64,000 bases of DNA from Antedon bifida (lineage: Eukaryota > Echinodermata > Crinoidea > Comatulida > Antedonidae), in NCBI GenBank assembly GCA_963402885.1, contig OY727098.1, positions 930,001 through 994,000 of the forward strand, given 5' to 3'. Positions 25,901 through 40,900 of the stretch are shown in pieces (the first letter of the stretch is position 1; each line of letters opens with the position of its first letter). Under the pieces are notes generated by a model. The model worked only from the letters and a program-made list of their open reading frames with translations, did no database searches and was not told the DNA's origin. A program made the position numbers and the translations under genes.

Positions 25901-28900
25901 TGGCGAGGATACCAGCTCTATGACCCATCTTGAAGCACAAAACAAAATTAAGCTAGCCACTGGAAATCTTGCTTTAAACATCCAAAGGTAAGTATAGTTT
26001 GTTGAATATGTTCCTATTACATTATAAGGACTATTACACTAAAAATATTAATATTCAACTTTATTTGTTAATGTTTGCTTTAGAGTAGTTTAGCAAAAGG
26101 AGCTTTGTCAGTCTATTTCGTGCCTGCTTACCTGGATAAACCGACCATACAGCCCTCTCTCTCGGAAGAGAGGATACAATTTTGAAAAGAAAATCCGTTT
26201 AGCACCTCTATCGGATATTAGTCGCGTCTGCAACCACGCCCTCAGAAGGGAGCCACCACTGTTGGTTGTGTAATTAAGCCCTTATTGGTGCTACAGAACT
26301 GTTTTTATAGTGTTGAAAGATGGAAAAATGGATAAACAAACATTTTAAACCTGAAATTACCCTTTAATTGCCACATCTACATTATTTAAAGAATAAACTG
26401 TAATAATGAATTTAGTATGTTTGTTATTTTTGTCAATTATTTCTCTTACTTATCTTCTACACCATGTATTTTATGTTGGATTATGAATTATAATATTTCT
26501 TGATTGGAATTCTATGTTAATTAGAGGTTCTGTGTTTATTTGTAAACTTGTGTTTATTTGTAAACTTGTGTTTATTTGTAGAACTGGTGAGGCAAGAATT
26601 TGGAAGCCGACAACTACCAGGATTGAACCCCAAACACCAAACGAAGGTCCGGCTTTTAAAGTTTCTCTTGCAGCTAACAAACAACCAGTAAGTTGATTTT
26701 TATTAGATAGTAAATATATAGGTCAGATTATAATTTACTACATGTATGATAAGAAAATTAGTGGCTACTAAAATTATCAGTTATAAATTTTAATAAAACG
26801 ATTTGCTGTATTATGCTGTTAACTGCAGACAATATGATCAAACTTTTTGAAGGTTTGCATGGCAAAATCAATATGTTGATATAAAGTTTGCGGTGCACCA
26901 CATGTATACCTGTATACAGTATTTCTGAAATGAACTGTTGAGTTTCTCGACATTTCGATCAATATACTTTGATCGTTCTCAAGAGTGAGAATTCTCCATA
27001 TTGCTACTATGAGTATGATTAAACCCACCCCAAATTTGGGAGAGTATGTTTGCATGCACTTTCAACATGTGAATATGGCTTAACATAATAACTATCTATC
27101 CCCTAGTATAAGCCCACTAGCCCCATCCCAAACTTGCTTTTGAAGGGGAAGATAGTACCCACCTACCTACCTACCATAATTATTATTTCTAAAGGTGAAC
27201 TTTGTTTGAAAGCAGTATCAGTCAGGCTTAATGTGATCTATTCTACATTAAGAAATTAACATGTAACATGTCCATGCTCAATCAACCATATGCAAAATAC
27301 TGACAGTAGAATTAAATGAGATTTGTTTATATTTAGTATACTCTGCAGTTAAACTAATTGAAATGGATTTAGTTATGCCATATGAATATAAAGTCCATTA
27401 ATATTGAGTGCATTACATTCATTGTATTAAAACATACCATAATAACTCTTTTCCTTTGCTCCCAATTTTCCAATGTTTTTATTTAAAATAGGACACCATT
27501 TCTATTAGGAATATGTATTCTGAACTACCTAGACAATCAGCAGGCCTACATTTTTCCTGGTAGGCTACAGAGTTTAGGAAACATTGTGTAACTAGCTAGT
27601 AGTAGGAGAGAAAAAAGAAAGAAATTAAGAAACTAAAGTTTTTAAACTCCAAATTTTACAATCAGTAAGCTATTTTGAGCAGTAGCTTTTTCAAGTATGA
27701 TAAAGTACCATTTGTTCATAAGATGTTCAATGACACTCCAACTTGATCTTATTATACACATTAATTGTTATTTAACCTTCGATTACCAATGGAATAAAAC
27801 ATTTGTCCTTAGTCAGTATTAATTATTTCAGTATAATTCTGAATCAATTTCATGAAATTCAGTTAGGCCTATATTGATGTCTTACTGTTGAATGTATTTG
27901 AAATATGATCTAATAATTAATTTTTGTCATTATTCAACATATAATAATATAGTAATGATATGCCCATGAGGTAGCTATCACATAATGATATGATTGAGTT
28001 TGTTAATTAAATAATAGTATGATTCAGATATTGTAGGCCTAATATTATTGGATGACAGGTATTCGTAGCATATAAATAGGGGTGTGAATTTGTACTTTTT
28101 AAGAGTATACTTCTGTAACCTTGCCTGGTGCCTTGCTGTGGATGTTAAAGCTACCATAAATGCTCGGTCTGTGTTTATGGCCATTTGCAGACTACTGTAT
28201 ATGCTGGAAAGAATGTAAACCTAGACACTACATCACAGTGTGTGTTCTATGTCCACTGTGAGGCGGACAACTTGTACCAAGTTCAAGTGTAATTTTTCCT
28301 CACCTTGATACCCTCTATTACCCAGCAGGATTCATGTTCTTGGAGCTTTCCAGGGCCTAGCAGCTGATATAATTCAATTTACTGTTTCCATAGCAATATG
28401 TGGTATTGCATATTGTTTTATTGATTTTTGTTTTACTTAGTACCCAGAATTAAGGATAAAGTTCAAAGAATATCTATCGTATTATGTTAATATTTCAGAA
28501 GGAATAGGTCATGTACTAACTGTCCTTTATAGTTAATAGTATATGCTGGTGGTTGATGTGGTCTTCTTACCAATATTGAAAGAAAGGAAAATATTCAGAC
28601 GACTGTACTGGAGGAAAATGTTATGATAATAATAACAAATCTTTTTATAATAAAGTAAAGAATTTAATTTTAATTTAATATGCCACCTGTCAGTTTATAC
28701 TATTGTACACATTTTATAGAGTAAAATATTTTCAATGCATATATTAATGGTAACAGGTTAAAATGATGTATAGTTGTGTGTTTTGTCATCTTAATCCTAG
28801 TTAAATCCTTAAGTACACTGCATGCAGACACACAGCCATTGTCTAAAGATTGATTATTGAAGATAATAATATGACAATCGCTGACTTGTTTGTGATACCT

Positions 28901-31900
28901 TTTTTGCTGACTTTTCTTCCATGCAGCAAATAAAATGAAAAAGCTGTAGTGACTATATAGCAAGTTCATGGAAACTAAACTTCTCAGTAAAATGATTTTT
29001 AGTTTCCTTTCTGCTAGGAAAAGCAAGCCTAGCCACAGTTTTTATACAGTATGAATTTTTTTATACAAAAGGGGCACAAATTTGTCATTACTTAACTAGA
29101 CCTATTCACCTTGTTGGAAAAAATGGTCAAACTTCTGAACCCTTTGACTACGGGCTTGGAAAGATTATTTTACTTTCCTAAATTGTTTTAATTCATTTTC
29201 TGTAGTCACCGCAAAATATAGGTAGTAAACATAACTCAAAAGCAAGACCTTTTGGAGGTGGAGGAGTTGGAGGTGGAGGAGTTGGCGGTGGAGGTGGTGT
29301 TGACAGTGGCATAGGTGGAGGGATTTCACCAGGTAAAGCAACAGTTGTTCACAAACAGTTTAACTCTCCAGCAGGCCTGTATTCTGCCTCCAACATTGCT
29401 GAGACTTTCAAAGGTCAGACTGAAGGTCTTATTGCAGGTCATTTGCTTGAAGGGTAAGTTTAAATTGTTTTAAATTAAAGTACCCTATATCCTCGGGTAT
29501 AATCCAACTTCGGGTTTAATCCCACCCCTACTTTATGTCTGATTTCACAAACAGGCATATCCCCGGATATATTTCCAGTATTGACTTTTGGTTTAGATGT
29601 AGACCTCTCTCTAGCGAGTTCAGATGAGATTTTACAAGAAATGCTTACCAATCATTTTTTTCCTGAACCAGGGTTTCCACAGGTATAGTCCCACCCCAAA
29701 ATCAGCCCAATTTAGTGTTCTTGGTGGGTGGGATTATACCAGAGGATGTACGGTATATATATGTAGGTTTTAAAATTAATATAATATTGTTTGACTATCG
29801 AAATGTATGTACAGTATATGAACCACTAGATATAAAGGGATTATTTTACAATGCTCTCGTGTGGGGTTACGAGTGATTTTACGAAATACGATGACTGCTT
29901 GATGATGTTCACTGACGTGTCATGACGTGGTCGTACCCAACGACAAAACATTTTACGTTATCAATAAATTTTGATGACTCAATAAGAAAAATGTATGTGC
30001 AATACAATATTGTGGGTTGAAATTGTTGAACAGTATGTTTGTGATATTACCTAATATCTAGAGAACCTTAGCCCCACCTATGCTCAGCTGACGTGAGTGT
30101 AAACACGTATGCCTCAAAACATTACCTGAATAGAATACACAGTATGCATTGATAAATCTCATTGTTAACATGACTATGCTTACATTAAACAAATATCAAG
30201 TGATGCTTGCAGACTGTTTGATCAGGTTAGCTAACTGCACATTTTTAATGATTAATGGGTTTAACAATTGATTGCAACTGGCCACTTCACAAACCTTGTT
30301 TCATGTAGGCGGACATGATTTGAAAAACAAAAATGTACAACAGTCAACTGTTCACCAAACCATCAGGCTGGCCTCTAAGTTACTTGAGTCAGATTTAGTT
30401 TCTGACTTCTTTTGAATGTGGATAGAACATTTTATACTTACTATAATTGCTGTTTTCGCCTTTTTACCGACAATAATTTTTATCTTTTATGAGACTAAAG
30501 AGATCTGATTTTGTTATCCACTGTAATGACCAGCTTTTAGTATTACTTAATATAGATTTTGGCAATAATATATAGTATACAAATAATGAATGTTTATGAG
30601 TGTAATGGCATGAGGTGAAATATATACTGATTATTTTCGTACCAAAAAAACCTATTAAATGACCATTCAACAGTGCGTACTATTGCATGCCATGTGACCC
30701 ACAATCGTCTAATCAAATGGCAAGAATTTATTTAGGTGTTATTATTATTATTATTACATTTATTTATCCAGGGTAGCCCAAACAGTTAAAAACTGGTTTC
30801 CATTGGGGCCCTGAATTTTAAGTTATTTGAGGTAACGTAGCTCCTCTCATTTTGAACACAGTAAGGTCTTAATTGTACTTAATGCATTGTATCATACAAA
30901 TTGGATTTAAAAACACTTACAGGAGTCTCGGTTCTCAAGTCAATATGCAAATTGTTCCATATATTTGTCCCACTTACACAAAAACTTGTGAGGTAACTTT
31001 TCTTTTTCGCAAAAGGGACCTTCAACTTCATAACTGTTGACTGCCTTGTTTCACGAGTTTGAGGTAATGGAGTGAATAGGTTTGTCATGTCTGGGGGTGC
31101 CAGATTGTTATATAATACTGTTTATTATAAAAACAAAACTAAATTCCAATTTATGTTGTTTATAATACCCAGGCAAGAAGATGAACCACAAGCTGTGAAC
31201 AATCCTGGTGCACAATCAAGATCATTCAAGATGTTACAGCAACATGTTGGAGATGAGGATGAACCTGATGCAGGTATAGTGTTTAGTGCCTAGCTTACCT
31301 TGATAAATCAACAATTGCCTTCTGTGATAAAAACATAAGCTCAAAAACGATTTTAAAAAACACCAAAACCCTCATGTGGGTGACTTTGCCAATACCCCAT
31401 AATTGTCTTTGTGTGGTGCCATCATTGAATTAATCTTCTTTAAACTTTGTGACAAAAAAGTGTAATGTGGCCAAATATGTAGTGATTTTCCAAAATAAGT
31501 AGTGATATGACATCATCATGTCCATATATGAGCACATCACATTTTGTTGTCACATAATGTTTGATAGTGTAGACAGAGCTTTACACCTCTTTATCAAAAT
31601 CGTCCTTACTGTACAATTGATAAACAAAATCATGTTCATCATCATTGCTGTATTTAACACATCATTATCAAAATTCTTTTTGTCTAGATCTTCAATCATC
31701 CTCATAAGCATTGCCTGGTTATTGGCATTGTTAATGTAAAGCTCTGTCTACACTATCGAAGTAGTTTGACAAAAAAAGTGTGATGTGCCAAAATATGGAC
31801 ATGATGATGTCATATCAATACCATATTTGGGCACCACCGTATTTTGGCACATCACGCTAGTTTGTGTAGACAAGGCTTTATATCATTCATTGTCAAAACC

Positions 31901-34900
31901 AACACCAACAACATAGTCAACATACAACACTGTACTATCATTTCAATCTACAGACTGTGTCACTAATCCCATATAGATTAGTATGTATTTATTTAAATAT
32001 TACTGCGTCTGCAGGTTATAGACCACATACTATGAACTCCAGTTCAGCGATTGGGAAAAACAAGGACGAAGCGCTATCATATCCTTCCTACTTCAAGAGT
32101 GTCCAGGCCCCAGTTGGTAAAACATTACTAACCTATTTTTTATTTTTGCCAAATCTGCCTTTTCAAGCTTCTTCGGTCAAATTGTTAATTGTCCATTGCT
32201 CTAATTCGTATTGGTAATTGGTTTTTGTTTTCATAATTTTTTTTTCTGTTATTTTACATAAATTGTCACTGTTCTGCTGTTGTTTTTTTTGCATGTGATG
32301 TCCATCCAAGTTCCATCCAAGTTCCATTCAACCAGCTTCTTCCAAATTTGTTTTTTAATATTTTGTACATTTTGCTTTTCATTTACTTTTTACTGCTCAA
32401 AGAATGCAAATTATTTGTTTGGTTACCATGGTTGCCTGCTCTGTATGGAACCAATATTATCTGGGGCGCCATTCATTTCTGAAATTTACTACATTTTTTA
32501 AATACCAATTTTTTTTATTTTATTCTTTCTTTTGGCTGGATTGCATTTTCAGTAACGCAGTACTGCTTTCCAAAATTGTTCAGTTACAAAAAAAAAAAAT
32601 TATAACATATAAAAATACAGAAAGATAAAAGCATAGTATGCCTAATTTAAAAGATATATACAGAACAGTTAAAAACAAATTTTCTTTTGTATATAAAAAA
32701 AAGGATCACTTAGATGACATTAGAGTTGCTATATTTTTTAGTTTATAAATATTTTTCCCAGTTACTTTTTGAATCGCTTTTTACAATTCCCAAATTGAAT
32801 GCCTAGCCAGCCTCTATGGAAGAAATAGTACCTTAAAGTCTTTCATTTTAAGAACTAATAACTCTGAAAACACTATTATTTCATATTGTTGATTCAATAC
32901 CAATGTAATTTGTCCATTTTCAACAGTATGGGTACAACACACCCCAAGTTTGTCAGGCCTTCGCTGGTGTATACCTGAGCTTTTGCTTACTTAATTGTTT
33001 ACTTTTTTTGGTTCTTTTAAGCATCCATTTTTTCCAAGAGTCGATTCATTTAACGCTTTGTTAATTTTTTTTTGCTTTGGAAATGTAATGTATGATATTA
33101 TGTGGTTGTTATACAGTAGGCGCTGGGAACCTTGTCTTCAAACATTACTATGCCATGGTAATCTCTCTACTAACTTTAAATAAATAATTTATGCATACAT
33201 TTTCAGGGCATCAAGGAGGTATGTCAAATGGGGCCAAGCCAACCGGAATGAAGAGTGTACAAGCCCCCAAAACAAGTCCAAATGCTGGTTCAAAACCAGC
33301 ATCAACAGGACAACTACCAATCTGTGTTCGCTGCCAAATAGGAATAGTGTAAGTATGCTAGAGTAACAGAAAATAATATGGGAATTAATGATAATAATTG
33401 TTTGTAACTACTGTGGAGTAGCTTTGCGTCAGGGTGTTGATTGGTCAGATGTTTGCCCTACTTGTAAGCACTGATCAAATGTTATCTGGGTTTCTTTCTT
33501 ATCTTATCTTCTTAAATAAAAGTTATGTAAAATAAATTCTTGCAATCTGAAAAATATAGTTTTATCTGCTTCGTTAAGCCTGTTATATGTTACCCAGTTG
33601 TTTTATATTCGGTATTAGAAACATATTTTATATATGTATGGTATTGGTTATAAATATGATATGATAACCTGGGGTTAAGGCACACTCCCCTTAAACTAAA
33701 TTTAATATGTGCCAAAAGTATGAAACAAAATTATGATCGTTATCAGCCATTGATAGCCTGAAAATCAAAAATGTGTAGAAAGTTCAAAGTGGCCCTATAC
33801 AAATCTACATAAACCATCATCATTTATTTTATTGTATTGGCTTTAGTGGGCCGTTCGTGAACCTTAAAGGAAAATCATTGCATCCTGATTGTTTTGTTTG
33901 TGAGGCTTGCAACTGCAGTTTGAGAAACAAAGGTAAGAAGGCAACCATAATACACTCACTAGATATGTATTCACTAATTCATGATTAAATCCTTTAAAAC
34001 TACACAGAATATCACCTTCCACAATCAACTGTGACAATTATGTATTCTTTCTTTTTGTATACCAATAGCTCAACATCCTATCTGAAGGACAAGGCAAGGA
34101 GTTTAAAGCATCTTACTAAATACATTGATGGGTTTTGGCTATTATACGAAACATTCCTTTTATGATTCCTTCTTGCTTTTTTTTACTTAAAATAAAAAGT
34201 ATTAATAATGAAACAATAATATTTCTATTTATAGGATATTTTACAGTTTCTGGAAAAATGTATTGTGAAAAAGATGCCCGAGCTAAGCAAATGGAGCAGC
34301 CACCCCAGCAATCACCAGCAACTGGTGCACCAAGGTAATTTATTGTCTGTTCACACACACGCATTTGTTTATATAGTATTGGCAAATGTAGTCAAAAGCT
34401 ATGTCTACACTATCAAACTGTGATGTGCCTATATATATGATGTCATATCACTACCATATTTTGGCACATCACACTTTTTTTGTCAAACTGTTTAATAGTG
34501 TAGACAGAGCTTAAAACGTTCCCCGTACAATTCCAGGTATTTTAACACACAAAGTGTATGGATACGTGCAGTAGCAACATTTTTTTTAAACCAACAAATG
34601 AGCAAACATTCTGATACTGAATACTGATTATTATATTTCCTATGGGAAATCACAGATACACCTAATACACGATTGAATTCAAAGAAGTAATATTGAATAA
34701 TATTAAATATAACATCAAAAATCATATAGAAAACTCAAAAACTAATTATCAGTTTAGAAAAGTTGTCTGTATTTAATTTGAAAACACAACGGTGTGAAAA
34801 TTCATAGTTGAATTGTTTTTACTTGAAACCTAATAAGAATGTAATACTGGTTACACTGTATGTAGTATATTGTTAGCTGTGCAGGTTGAGTTGGTATGTT

Positions 34901-37900
34901 TGACTTGACAAGACAGCTTTGAAATGCGTTGGAATGCAAAACAACAGATGAAAGGTCATAGGTCATAGTATTATCAAATGTCAGTTCATATTCTGTATAG
35001 TAATGCACTTTCCTATTTAATTGTATACACAGTTTTGTTTGATTATTTTACTAATTAATTAGGTAATTAGTAACAAATATAAAATAGAGTATTAGTATTG
35101 AGATGCAATTAGTAAATAAAACAACTTTCAAAATTACAACATGTTTACCCCGACATAAAACTAATATGGAAGTCAAACAATTAATTGAAACGGTCATTAC
35201 AATAAAAGAGTAAAGAACCCCAACATAAAAATAATACACACACCGGGAGAGAAATAAACTAATAATATTTAATTTTTATATAGCGCATATAAGTGTTTAA
35301 GTAAGCTTGTTGGAGAAGTGATGAATGACGTTTTGACATAATGATACTGATCCCATCCTCTTATACAAACGAATGGTTACATTTAGTTTGTGAATACCAA
35401 AGGACTAAAGCTCTGTCTACACTGAAAATATGATGTGCCCATACTGTATATGAACATGATGATGTCATATTACTACCATATTTGGGTATATCACCACCAT
35501 ATTTGGGCACATGACACTTTTTGTCAAACTAGTTTGATAGCATAGACATGTATACATGTACATGTATAATAGCTAGATTATTACTTTTGAGGGTGTGCTT
35601 GTATACTTAAGGTGAGCTTGTGAAGTATTATATTAAGGAAATGGTTTATTAAAAATAACTATCGTGAAAGGAAAGGTTAAATGAAATTGAGGTCTTCACA
35701 AACAGTTGGATGTCATAGAGTGCACAGGCAGTGACAGGCATCAAATGCCATCTTTACACTACAGCACAAGTATTACGTTACAGACGTTACTGAAATATAT
35801 AATTTAGTTGCACTAGTCATAAATATTTTATATGCAATATACAACTAAAAGAAAACATGTGTTTACTAGTTAAATAGCATTTTTAGTATACAAAAATAGT
35901 ATTAATAGTTATATATTAAAATTACATTTTTACCAAAATTATAACTTTGCTATTGTTTCAAAACCTCATATCTACAATTTTTTTTTTCATTTGAAATTGA
36001 CTTTTTGTGCTCAATATATTTTCAGGGGTACCGTGCAAGCATTGCCATTGCCAATAGCCAATGAAAAAGCGTTTTTTTGTTCTCAAAACATGTTTTAGGT
36101 GCTCATACATGTTTTTTAATGTGAAATAATTCAACATTTTTATCTAAACAGGTCATCAGTGCTTTAGTAGTTCAATTTTTTGAGTAAGACATTGTTTTCT
36201 TTTTAAGTGTTACCAATGGCCAAGGTTCAATGAAGATAAATTTAAGCTCAGCAGCAAAACCAGCAGTCCAACCCTACTCACCCCAACAGGCCTACTCACC
36301 TCAACCAGCAGCCCAGACCTACTCACCTCAACAGGCCTACCAACAGAAGCCAGCAGTCCAACCCTACTCACCTCAACAGGCCTACCAACAGAAGCCTCCG
36401 AGGTAAGTAAAAAGGGATTGATAACTGCCCTGCCTAACTAGGAAAGATACCCAGGGTAGGTCTCAAATGTAGTTTAAAACCTTTACAGTGTAATTCCCTT
36501 CATTGTATTATAGATTACTTTTTTATCCTTATTTAAATTTGATTAAGCTCCCAATTTAAAGAGAAATGATGGAATTACATCTCTTCTAGCTTTAATTCTC
36601 CCATGCTCAATTTTGCCAGTGTTTAAAGGCATACTCCATTGAGTACTGATATTGGATAATCCTTTAAATAAATTTAATCTCTTTTAATATCCCAATTTAT
36701 GAATATATGTTTGATTATTGGATATTTATATTTTTATGTTGTGTTCTATGTGTCAATATTATACTTATTTATAATTTTCATTTAATTTTCACTAACTTTA
36801 CTAATAGTTTAACAAATGATAAACACTTCTTCATTCACAAAACAACTGATATTCTACACTATAATGTTTAAATAACATTTAGAATTCCTTTGAAACACCT
36901 CTACCAATTTTCACCAATTTACTTTTACACCAATCACATTTCAAACAATGTCGTCATCTATCCATGCTATTGGTGGCTTTGTGTCACCTATAAGATCCAG
37001 TGACATACTGTAGTAAGTGTGTATTAAAAGCATTTACAAGGTATTTGAGATAATTATACTTCATCACCGTTCAAGCAACATTGTTCAGAATGTGTATATT
37101 TATTTTATTATTTGCTAATTAATCATATTTATTTGACTGGCCAAGCGGTTGACATATATAGCGATAAAATTGGCACATGTCCAAGGCTCTGCTCGACCAT
37201 AGTTGGTAGAACAAGTCTTTTTGGAAAGGACCTAATGCTAGAGGTTCTGTGTAAATTGGTTCAATGTGCATTTTTAAGAATGCAGTTCATCTTTCAGAAT
37301 AGTAAGGGTTGCATCAGTTAACTGGTCCATCTGGGCAGACAAATGAGTGCCCTTTAGTGGCAGCTATACGATATAAAGGAACCCTTATGACAGATGAAAG
37401 TTGTTCTCCACACCTGCGTGCAATTCAGGCTGTGAATTACATTAAATGTATATTATTACATGTTCTGCACATAGTGTATGAAAGTCCTGAATATGATCAA
37501 TTCATTTGTCCAAAAGATAATTTATTTTTACATACAATGAGATGGGGCTTTCATTATGCTCTATATTTATCATTACAAACATCATCGATTAAAATTGTTT
37601 GAATAATATTTGTATGAATGCTTGAACTACCATAATATTACTGTTTTCCCCAAGTGTGTTGTAGTCTATAAAGCTCTGTCTACACTATTAAACCAGTTTG
37701 ACAAAAGAAAAGTATGGTGTATGATATGGTAGTGATATGACATCATCATGTCCATATGGGCACATTACATTTCTTGTCACATAACATTTGATAGTGTAGA
37801 CAGAGCTTAAGGTACCATAATATTCCCCAAGTGTGTTGTAGTCTACAAGGTATTGCTTTTTAGTGTTTATGAAATGTTTCACTTGGCAACATTCAAATGT

Positions 37901-40900
37901 CACTTGAGCGTTGGCTGTACTCAATAAATCAAATTCAATTCACATACTAATGCATGTTTGATATGTATGAGAGTGAACTCCGCCATATCATACTAGTTTG
38001 CTTAGACTTGCATAATAATGTCTAACAGATGTCATGGTTGTGCCAACGTCATCTTATATTTGATAAGGAGAAATGTAACATTTAAAACATTAAAACTTAC
38101 CTCCCAGGGATTGTATTTTGAATTTTATCTTTATCTTTTTTTTGTGTATACAAAAATGTTTCTGGTAATATTTGAACCTGTCATCTCTCATTCATCGTGT
38201 TTGTCATTTGAATTAATTTGATGTATAAATATATACTTTAAAAATGTCTTTTCCTGGAGAATTCATCAGAAATGATGTCACCAGACAGTTTGTGTGACAT
38301 TGGGGGTTTGTTGTTCTCGGATGATAATGCAACGCAATTGCATGTGTTTTGATGTTGTAGAATCAGAATCCTGAATATAACTGTTTTACTGTTTACTTTT
38401 ACATATTGTAATTAGTTGATTGCAGCTTAACATGGTCTGAAATTAGTTTCTGAAATACTGTATAGAACAGAGTTTGTCTTGTTTAATTGATACTGATATA
38501 TAGTTCTTTTGTATCATCCCTTGTGCATGTCTAGTTGATGATAACCAAATAGAATTATGTGCCTAATATAATCACATTGTCTGGTGTTATTGTTTTGTGG
38601 AAATGCGTTCATTTTAACAACTCACCATAAATCGCTAATTAAAATGGACATTTCCGTTGAAGCTTCAAGAGTCCTCCGCCAGTTGTAAAACCGAAGCCAA
38701 AGGTCAGTTCTTCTGATGCTCCAGATCCGAACTTTGTCATAGCACAGGCTCTGAACCAAAATCCAGAAGCGATGAAGTCGTAGGTTTTCAGTTTTTTTAT
38801 CTATCTGTTGCATGAGAATCTGTTATAATTCCAGTGTGATTATTTGGGAAACATACTTTGTTTATTCTCAATTATTACAAAGTTGATACAAAGCGAATAT
38901 CATTATTCTTTTGTATTATGATTTTTGTTATGATATTTTCTTTGTTATTTATGTACCAGTGCCACATGAACATTTATTTTGATGTTTGTTTGTCTTTTGA
39001 GAAGTTAGTGAGTGTTGACAGCGATGAATGTATTTGCTACCTTATGAAGCTGCCTGTGTGTGTTGATATGTGTTATATTTTATAACAAAATATAAGGTAT
39101 CATAATTGTGTGTTGCTTGGTGAGAGGTACTGTATATGGATTCATCTACTGTAGTACATAGTGCTGTAGATGGCCTATGGAAAATGTCAAGGTAGAAATA
39201 AATAAATTTAGTTATATTGAATAATTACTATACAAACCTAGGTTTATAGGAGGTTATAAAAAGATTTCTTGGTGTGCTAGATGAAAATAAAGCTGTGTGG
39301 AGAGCCTTAGAATTAATAATAAGTAAGAGAAATGAAATCTGTGTTGGTTGACTCTGTCAATTACAACATTTGAGATTAATATTACCAGCCAGTGCCAACC
39401 TCAAGTGAAAAATGAACAAAATGTTTAAATGTAAGAGAATTAATAATTAAAAAAAAAACATTTTACCCAAATTAACAATTCTGTAAATAAATTAAAGTTT
39501 TAGCGCTGTAATTGTAACCTCTAATTGTAGATAGCATGTTGTTTTTAATTTTAGCCCTTGCAATTCAATGCATGGAGATTCAAAGAATAACTTATAAAAG
39601 AAAACATTTAGAATGTGTTGTTATATTTAATACATACAACCATATCTTTTTGAAGATATAAATTATATAGCTATAAAATAAACTAGACATGAAACTCGTC
39701 ACTTTGACGAGTTAGTTATCCGCACCACGACAAACGCCACGTGCACGTCATACGTTGGAATATTGCACACAGATAAAGATTATGGCATTATGACAAGAAC
39801 TGAAGAATATGATATGCTGTTAGTGCTGAATTCTGTCAATTTTGTGTCATATAGTATATACATGCAAACAGTATAAGCTGTATACATATTACATACAGTG
39901 TAGAATAGGTGAAATTACAGGACCCGCCATTTATTCCAATTTTTAACATGGCGACGGTATCAAAATGAAACACTTAGATAGCAATTTCAGAAGGAAATTA
40001 TCTCAGGAACAACATATTAACGTGTAGAAGAAATTTGAATACGTAAAATATAGATGCGCACCCTTTTAAATGTAATGAACTATTACGCAAAATATGAAAA
40101 TACGACTTTTTTTATTCAACTGGCCATATGATGACGTCACAACATCCGATTGGCAAAATGTTTACATGAATTCGTATCTACAATCCAATAGCTTCCAGAA
40201 AACGTTTTAATCGTGATTATCACATTTTATTCTTACGAGCTATTACAGATTAAAATTTACTGTAAAGATGAAATTAATGACCCACGTAATTAAAATTTTT
40301 AGGCATGATGACGTCATAAAAATTAAAATATTTTTAACTCATGCTAAAGAAAGTTGATTGACCTACACAATATATAAATGTAGGAGAAAAAGGAATACAG
40401 ATAAGCGTGATGCGCTCCATTGAATGTGATGAGCAATAACGAAAGAGACAAAAATCCTATATTTTACATTCGTGTGGCCATACGATGACGTCACAATGTT
40501 TTTTTAGCCTTATTGATGCATGATCCGATATCTACAACTCATCAACTTCTAGATTTTGTAATAAAAATAAACGGTTAACGGTTTACTTTAGAAACTATGA
40601 CTGTTTAAAAAAAGACATAATTTTGATGATTTTTTAAGCTTTTTCATAAAAAACGCGCACGAATTGTCTAATTCAACGTGTTCGTATGGCGTTATTTAAA
40701 CTGGAAAAGGTCTAAATTGTTTTCAAAATTACTAGGAAAGGCTTGAAAAATATAATTCAAGAGAAAAAAATATGTTTTTAACGCTACGTGCGCACCGCGC
40801 GCGTAAAAAATTGCGCGCCCGTGGGAATTTTTGACATGCTCAAAATGACAAGAAACGCGTAAAAAGTTGATTATAAATTAATTTTGCGCATTTTGAAATT

